A stretch of DNA of 10,137 nucleotides, from positions 1 through 10,137 of the forward strand of contig JAUXHQ010000038.1 of the NCBI GenBank assembly GCA_030621455.1, written 5' to 3'. The notes beneath the pieces are model-generated. The model saw only the letters and a list, made by a program, of their open reading frames with translations. It was not told where the DNA came from and searched no databases. The DNA comes from Deltaproteobacteria bacterium (GTDB lineage: Bacteria; Desulfobacterota; UBA8473). A program made the translations under genes and the position numbers. Of the stretch, positions 5,966-10,137 are shown in pieces; within the stretch, counting starts at the first letter, position 1; each line of letters begins with the position of its first letter.

Positions 5966-7399
5966 TTGAGCGATAAATCTATAAATATTTCCGATGTTGT
6001 AAATCTGCCTCTGGATATTAAGGAGCAGAAGAAGGCCATTGAGCAGAAGGCTCCTTCCGTAGTAGAAGGGAAGGTCAAGGTCTATAACCAGGACAACGAC
6101 AATGTAAAACAGCTGCTTGAGATGCTGAAAAACAAATTAAATCGGCAGTCAGTCATTTCATTGGTCGGTTGTGTACACTGTGGCATGTGCGCAGATTCGT
6201 GCCACTACTCATTGGCCAGACCTCACGATCCCACCATGACCCCGGCCTATAAAGCCGACCAGATAAGGCAAATATTCAAGAGACACTTCGATTGGACCGG
6301 TCGCATCTTCCCCTGGTGGGTCCACGCAAAGACCCCAAAGGACGATGAGGACTTAAATCGTCTAAAGAATGTTGTCTTTGGAACCTGCACCGCTTGTCGA
6401 CGCTGTACGCTAAATTGCCCTATGGGCGTAGACACGGCAGTCCTCATTCGACTGACCCGTGGGCTTCTCACTGAACTGGGGATCGTGCCCGAAGGGGTAT
6501 TTGTTGTGAGCAAAGACCAATGGGAAACGGGCAACCAGATGGGAGTCTCCCAGGAAGAGTACATTGAGACTATTGAGTGGCAAGAGGAGGAGGCCCAGGA
6601 CGAATTGGAAGACCCGAATTTCAAGATCCCGATAGATAAGGAAGACTGTGATTTCATATACACTGTCAACCCCCGCGAGATTAAGTACGACCCACGTTCC
6701 ATAGGTTATGCATGTAAGGTATTCTATCACGCTGGAGAGAGCTGGACCATGCCCAGTTGGGGGTGGGATATGACCAACTTCGGACTCTTTTCCGGTGATG
6801 ACAAATTGGGTGGTTTTGTAGCAAAGAACCTCTATGAAGCTGCCAAGCGACTCCGGGCTAAAAGAATCGTCATATCCGAGTGCGGTCATGGATACCGATC
6901 TACCCGTTGGGAAGGCTACAACTGGGCGCAGTATAAACAGGATATTCCCAGTGAGTCCGTTTTGACGACCCTGATCCGTTACATAGACCAGGGACGGATA
7001 AAGGTAGATCCCTCTAAAAACCCTTTACCGATAACCTATCATGACTCTTGCAACCTGGCGCGTTCCGGTGATCTTACTGAGGAGCCTCGGTGGCTGCTGG
7101 AGCGGATATGTACCGATTTCAGGGAAATGTACCCTAACCGAGCGGATAATTTTTGCTGCACCGGCGGTGGCGGAGCTTTATCCATGGTGGAATACAAGCC
7201 TCTCAGGATGGAAGTGGCCAAGGTCAAGGCGGATCAGCTAACGGCCACAGGTGCGAAGCTGGTATGTACGAGTTGTCACAACTGTGTTGACGGCTTGAAT
7301 GACCTGATTAAGCATTATAAGCTTGACATAAAGGTCGTGCAAATTCTAGACTTGGTTGCAGATGCTATGGTTGTCCCCAATAAAAACGAGAAGAAATAA
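5966..7399 (+). CDS. tmcB: HdrD-like iron-sulfur protein with CCG domain, TmcB-like
   Basis: This 477-residue cytoplasmic protein carries two [4Fe-4S] ferredoxin clusters: C69-C72-C75-C79 (CVHCGMCADSC) and C141-C144-C147-C151P. A complete C-terminal cysteine-rich CCG (DUF224) domain follows: C362, C397-C398, C434, C437 and C440. In HdrD/HdrB such a domain binds the noncubane cluster that reduces disulfides. An N-terminal CCG domain appears degenerate, with isolated C250 and C306 and no CC pair. It would relay electrons between the membrane cytochrome b and a cytoplasmic thiol/disulfide or ferredoxin-type partner. TTG 5966 is the start: AAAGGAG lies 7 bases upstream and the next in-frame ATG is about 50 residues later, just before the first cluster. 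The wording around the first cluster (HCGMCADSCHY) and the WTGRIFPWWV segment fit TmcB as I remember it. DsrK is a relative but a less good fit. The family is sure, the Tmc assignment good. Confidence 0.82.
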   Translation: MSDKSINISDVVNLPLDIKEQKKAIEQKAPSVVEGKVKVYNQDNDNVKQLLEMLKNKLNRQSVISLVGCVHCGMCADSCHYSLARPHDPTMTPAYKADQIRQIFKRHFDWTGRIFPWWVHAKTPKDDEDLNRLKNVVFGTCTACRRCTLNCPMGVDTAVLIRLTRGLLTELGIVPEGVFVVSKDQWETGNQMGVSQEEYIETIEWQEEEAQDELEDPNFKIPIDKEDCDFIYTVNPREIKYDPRSIGYACKVFYHAGESWTMPSWGWDMTNFGLFSGDDKLGGFVAKNLYEAAKRLRAKRIVISECGHGYRSTRWEGYNWAQYKQDIPSESVLTTLIRYIDQGRIKVDPSKNPLPITYHDSCNLARSGDLTEEPRWLLERICTDFREMYPNRADNFCCTGGGGALSMVEYKPLRMEVAKVKADQLTATGAKLVCTSCHNCVDGLNDLIKHYKLDIKVVQILDLVADAMVVPNKNEKK

Positions 7400-7422
7400 A
7401 ATAATTCAGAGAGGTATAACGC

Positions 7423-7950
7423 ATGGAAAGTATTGGACTTTGTTCACATTACTCCCGTCAGGGTGACTGGGCGTTCGATTACGCCTTTGGGCTGGCCAGC
7501 GAGAATGAAATACAGCTTAACATATTCCATTGGTTGGAATCTCCCTTCCGTTTCCGCCGTGAAATCGTTTATGCAGATAGCAAAAAGGAAGAACTCGTAA
7601 GGGTCACAGATGAATTGAAGGCAAAGAAAGAACTGGAGTTAAGGGAATACTACGATGCCAAACTTGGGGACTTTATTAAGGTAGGTTTTCGGTTATGCGA
7701 GGGCAATGAAGGCGCTGAACTGGCACGTTGTCTCCGCCGGAGAGAGTATGATGTTTTGGTAATGGGTTACATTGACAAAGGCGCGGATTTTGGCGGTCAG
7801 GTCATTGAGCGGTTTGCTTCTCATTACAAGGTGCCGGTGATTATGGTGGGGCCCAATAAACCCAATTCCTTCCACCTCAACAAACGCGCTGCTGATATTG
7901 TTGATCAATTGGGCATTAAGCAAGGGAGTTGGAGCCTTATAGAAGGTTAA
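7423..7950 (+). CDS. UspA-like universal stress protein
   Basis: This 175-residue soluble protein has a Usp alpha/beta fold. It starts with a short strand (IGLCSHYSR), which here replaces the usual nucleotide-contacting aspartate with cysteine/serine. It ends with the family signature region VLVMGYIDKGADFGGQVIERFASHYKVPVIMVGP (residues ~112-145, shown in part: VLVMGYIDKG, then PVIMVGP). The ATP-binding G-2x-G-9x-G-S/T pattern of UspFG-type proteins is not clearly intact, so nucleotide binding is uncertain. ATG 7423 lies 23 bases after the tmcB-like stop, behind a GAGAGG site. A universal stress protein also lies in the D. vulgaris tmc neighbourhood as I recall, supporting a conserved association. 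The likely role is a regulatory or protective partner of the redox complex; this is inference. Confidence 0.8.
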   Translation: MESIGLCSHYSRQGDWAFDYAFGLASENEIQLNIFHWLESPFRFRREIVYADSKKEELVRVTDELKAKKELELREYYDAKLGDFIKVGFRLCEGNEGAELARCLRRREYDVLVMGYIDKGADFGGQVIERFASHYKVPVIMVGPNKPNSFHLNKRAADIVDQLGIKQGSWSLIEG

Positions 7951-7985
7951 GTTGCCATGTGGATATACAGGGGAACCCGGGATCG

Positions 7986-8606
7986 ATGGACAAGGCAGTA
8001 GTTCAATTGCTCTGCGATATTAAAGATGATGACTGTCATATACGATTTGCCGCCGCCCGAACGCTGGGAGATGTGGGATCCTTTGATCCTGTTGCTCAAG
8101 ATGCCCTATTGGATGCCTTGAAAGATAAGATATGGTTTGTTCGTCTGGCAGCGTTACAGACATTAAGGGATATAAAACCGGAACCTGCTATCGTCATAGA
8201 TAGGATCACACCGATGCTCAAGGATGACCATGAGGATGTAAGAGAGTATGCTGCCCTTACCATCGGGGACTTGGGGCATGAGGCAGCACCTGCTGCAATA
8301 CCCCTTGCAGAGGCGCTATCCGATTCTGTTTGGTATGTAAGGTCTACAGTAGCATGGGTCCTTGGGGAGATCGGCCCCGGAGCGAGGGATTCTTGCAGCC
8401 GGCTAATATCGTGTCTCAACGACGATGATTCACAGGTGCGTCTTAACGCTGTAAGGTCTCTTGGGATGATTACTCCCATAGAGGACACGGATGTGCTCTT
8501 GGCTTTGGAGGAATTAGCCAGCGATAAGAACCAGGCTGAGGAAGTGAGAGAAAAGGCCCATAAAGCAATTTCAAGGGTCATGAAGACAGGAGACAAAATC
8601 AATTAG
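7986..8606 (+). CDS. HEAT-repeat (PBS-lyase-like) protein
   Basis: This protein has 206 residues from ATG 7986. It is almost entirely five or six HEAT_2-type repeats of about 31-35 residues, each ending in the wording D-VR-AA--LG-IG (for example DDCHIRFAAARTLGDVG, DKIWFVRLAALQTL, DSVWYVRSTVAWVLGEIG, DSQVRLNAVRSLG). There is no signal peptide and no catalytic motif. Such solenoids are protein-interaction scaffolds, some of which dock with electron-transfer or cofactor proteins. A TTG at 7929 would add 19 residues and overlap the Usp gene. I prefer ATG 7986 (CAGGGG about 12 bases upstream) because the repeats begin there, and GTG 7959 is also possible. The start is uncertain, the repeat identity is not. 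Confidence 0.85.
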   Translation: MDKAVVQLLCDIKDDDCHIRFAAARTLGDVGSFDPVAQDALLDALKDKIWFVRLAALQTLRDIKPEPAIVIDRITPMLKDDHEDVREYAALTIGDLGHEAAPAAIPLAEALSDSVWYVRSTVAWVLGEIGPGARDSCSRLISCLNDDDSQVRLNAVRSLGMITPIEDTDVLLALEELASDKNQAEEVREKAHKAISRVMKTGDKIN

Positions 8607-8622
8607 GATTAAGGAGGGGGAA

Positions 8623-8997
8623 ATGGCTAAGAAAGTATTGATCGTTGATGACGAGGAAGATGTAAGGACATATCTGGGTTCCTTGCTAAAGAACAACGGA
8701 TATGAGATAAGTATCGCAGAGGACGGGGAAGAAGCCTTTCTTAAAGTTGGTGAATTTCATCCGGACCTGATCACCCTGGACATTATTATGCCGAATCAGA
8801 GCGGTGTGGGCTTCTACCGAAGGTTGAAGAAGAGTGAAGAATTCAAGCATATTCCTGTTATCGTTGTCTCCGGGGTCACCGCATACAAAGACTTCTTTGC
8901 CAAGGATCGCGGGGGATTACCCAAACCCGAAGAGTTTGTAGAAAAACCTTTCTCTACCGAGAATTTACTCGGTAAAGTTCAGACTTACTTGAAGTAA
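8623..8997 (+). CDS. Stand-alone response-regulator receiver domain
   Basis: This 124-residue CheY/DivK-like protein is a single receiver with no output domain. All phosphorylation residues are present: acidic pair D9-D10, phospho-acceptor D53 (TLDIIMP), S83 (VVSGV) and K108 (EKPF). A stretch between S83 and K108 (YKDFFAKDRGGLPKPEEF) is longer than in CheY and may shape a dedicated interaction surface. ATG 8623 follows AAGGAGGGGG, the strongest ribosome binding site in the operon, suggesting high expression relative to its neighbours. The cognate kinase is probably the next gene. Without a DNA-binding domain its output must be protein-protein contact, a phosphorelay, or allosteric action on a neighbour in the operon. 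Confidence 0.94.
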   Translation: MAKKVLIVDDEEDVRTYLGSLLKNNGYEISIAEDGEEAFLKVGEFHPDLITLDIIMPNQSGVGFYRRLKKSEEFKHIPVIVVSGVTAYKDFFAKDRGGLPKPEEFVEKPFSTENLLGKVQTYLK

Positions 8998-9026
8998 TAT
9001 ACAGCCCCTTTGGGTGAGGAGTGAGC

Positions 9027-10121
9027 ATGGATCAAATCAACGTGGATGGATGGGAACCAACACGAAACGATTATCGCCAGCTCTTCCAGAAAGTTCCCTG
9101 TTATATCTCGGTACAGAGTCCGGAATTGCGCATTATCCAGACCAACGAGCTGTTTCGTCAGGATTTCGGTGATCGTGTTGGGGAACTCTGCCATGAGGTC
9201 TACAAGAGAAAAGGCGAACCCTGCCAGCATTGCCCTGTAGCTAAGACCTTTGCCGACGGACAGGTCCATTCCAGCGAAGAGCAGGTTATCACCCGAGACG
9301 GCATGGAGGCCTTTGTAATCGTCTACACCAGTCCCCTGCGAAATGATGAAGGGGAAATCGTTGCGGTCATGGAGATGTCCACCAATATCACTCCTGTGAA
9401 ACGCCTCCAGACCGAGTTAACCATGATGGGACATACAGTAGCCACAATGGCCCACGGTATTAAAAACATCCTCACCGGCCTGGACGGGGGGATTTATGTG
9501 GTGAACTCCGGGCTGCATAACAAGGATCAGAAAGAAACCCTGACGGGATGGGATATTGTGCAGCGTAATGTGGCCCGGATTGCTACCCTTGTGAAAGATA
9601 TACTATACTGTGCCAAGAAGCGAGAGCATGAAATAAGTATTGTAGACCCAAACCAAGTGGTTCGAGAGGTCTTTGATCTTTACCACGAAAAGGCTGAACT
9701 GGAAAGAATAGAACTGGTCATGGACATCGACTCTCGGCTGCCCCCCATGGCGCTTAATGCTGAGGATCTTCACACAATTCTAAGTAATCTCGTCCAAAAC
9801 GCCCTTGAGGCGTGTAAATTCGATATGAACCGGCACGATCATCGAATAATGATCCAATCAGATCAAAAAGGGCCGATAGCAATCTTCGAAGTCTCTGATA
9901 ATGGTCCGGGCTTGCCGGAGGAATGGAAAAACTACGTATTCACTGAGATCGTATCCACCAAGAAACGCCAAGGAAGTGGTCTTGGGTTGTTGGTTACAAA
10001 GAAGATCGTCGATGAGCTAGATGGCCAGATAACATTTTACTCCAGAGCTAAAGAAGGCTCCACATTCCGCGTATCATTTCCTATTAAACCAGTAACCTCT
10101 TCCAGCAATACATCAACCTGA
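9027..10121 (+). CDS. Soluble PAS-domain histidine kinase
   Basis: This 364-residue kinase has no membrane segment, so it senses a cytoplasmic signal. A PAS domain spans about residues 18-128 and carries C55, C66 and C69 in the pattern C-x10-C-x2-CP. A HisKA dimerisation helix follows with the phospho-acceptor H143 (MAHGIKNIL). Then comes a complete HATPase_c domain: N-box ILSNLVQNALEA, G1 DNGPGLP, and G2 GSGLGLLVTKKIV, ending about residue 355. The residue after the acceptor histidine is glycine (H143-G144) where HisKA kinases normally have Glu/Asp, while the +4 asparagine N147 is kept. ATG 9027 is chosen because GAGGAG (9016-9021) lies five bases upstream; GTG 9021 would overlap that site. 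It sits 29 bases after the receiver gene, its probable partner. Only 16 bases follow the stop inside the window, so the operon may continue. Confidence 0.93.
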   Translation: MDQINVDGWEPTRNDYRQLFQKVPCYISVQSPELRIIQTNELFRQDFGDRVGELCHEVYKRKGEPCQHCPVAKTFADGQVHSSEEQVITRDGMEAFVIVYTSPLRNDEGEIVAVMEMSTNITPVKRLQTELTMMGHTVATMAHGIKNILTGLDGGIYVVNSGLHNKDQKETLTGWDIVQRNVARIATLVKDILYCAKKREHEISIVDPNQVVREVFDLYHEKAELERIELVMDIDSRLPPMALNAEDLHTILSNLVQNALEACKFDMNRHDHRIMIQSDQKGPIAIFEVSDNGPGLPEEWKNYVFTEIVSTKKRQGSGLGLLVTKKIVDELDGQITFYSRAKEGSTFRVSFPIKPVTSSSNTST

Positions 10122-10137
10122 ATATTCAATTCATATA

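Noticed and set aside
7265..7279. CTSCH in the HdrD-like protein matches the c-type heme motif CxxCH
   Set aside because: It is part of the CCG-domain signature (C434, C437, C440) of a cytoplasmic protein with no signal peptide; no other CxxCH repeats accompany it.

Overview
The window most resembles a moderate-GC genome of the former Deltaproteobacteria (Desulfobacterota: a sulfate reducer or syntroph). The evidence is a Tmc-type membrane redox module, a sigma54 enhancer-binding protein and a histidine kinase whose PAS domains both carry extra cysteines, and a Tat-targeted DUF362 protein paired with a membrane polyferredoxin. Species cannot be read from the sequence. No tRNA, rRNA, CRISPR array, intact transposase or prophage gene is visible.

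Layout. (1) Positions 1-2315, minus strand: a two-gene unit, a Tat-signal DUF362 protein followed by a NapH-like membrane polyferredoxin. The two overlap by 4 bases (ATGA), and the second gene runs off the left edge. (2) Positions 2316-2934: a 619-base divergent intergenic region with no convincing gene. It holds imperfect inverted repeats and three related GC-rich short repeats that look like debris of a dispersed element. (3) Positions 2935-4293, plus strand: a PAS / AAA+ / Fis-type sigma54 activator. (4) Positions 4294-4629: a regulatory region with two related dyad sites 110 bases apart and a full-match -24/-12 (sigma54) promoter at 4561-4576. (5) Positions 4630-10121, plus strand: a tight seven-gene operon. 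In order it encodes a TPR protein, a NarI-like cytochrome b (TmcC-like), an HdrD-like iron-sulfur protein (TmcB-like), a UspA-like protein, a HEAT-repeat protein, a stand-alone receiver and a PAS histidine kinase. Gaps are 16-46 bases and every gene has a recognisable or plausible ribosome binding site.

How it may work together. The TmcB/TmcC-like pair would carry electrons between cytoplasmic thiol/disulfide or iron-sulfur chemistry and heme b in the membrane. In Desulfovibrio the Tmc complex also has a periplasmic cytochrome c3 (TmcA) and a cytoplasmic TmcD. Neither is in this window. From memory, the D. vulgaris tmc neighbourhood also contains response regulators, a histidine kinase and a universal stress protein, so the association of this redox module with these signalling genes appears conserved. 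The sigma54 activator encoded just upstream is the obvious candidate to bind the dyad sites and switch on the operon. Both the activator and the operon's own kinase have cysteine-bearing PAS domains that could sense redox state or a metal cofactor. The most interesting item is this integrated respiratory and signalling operon: a cytochrome-less Tmc variant with TPR, Usp and HEAT adaptor proteins and a phosphotransfer pair that has no DNA-binding output domain.
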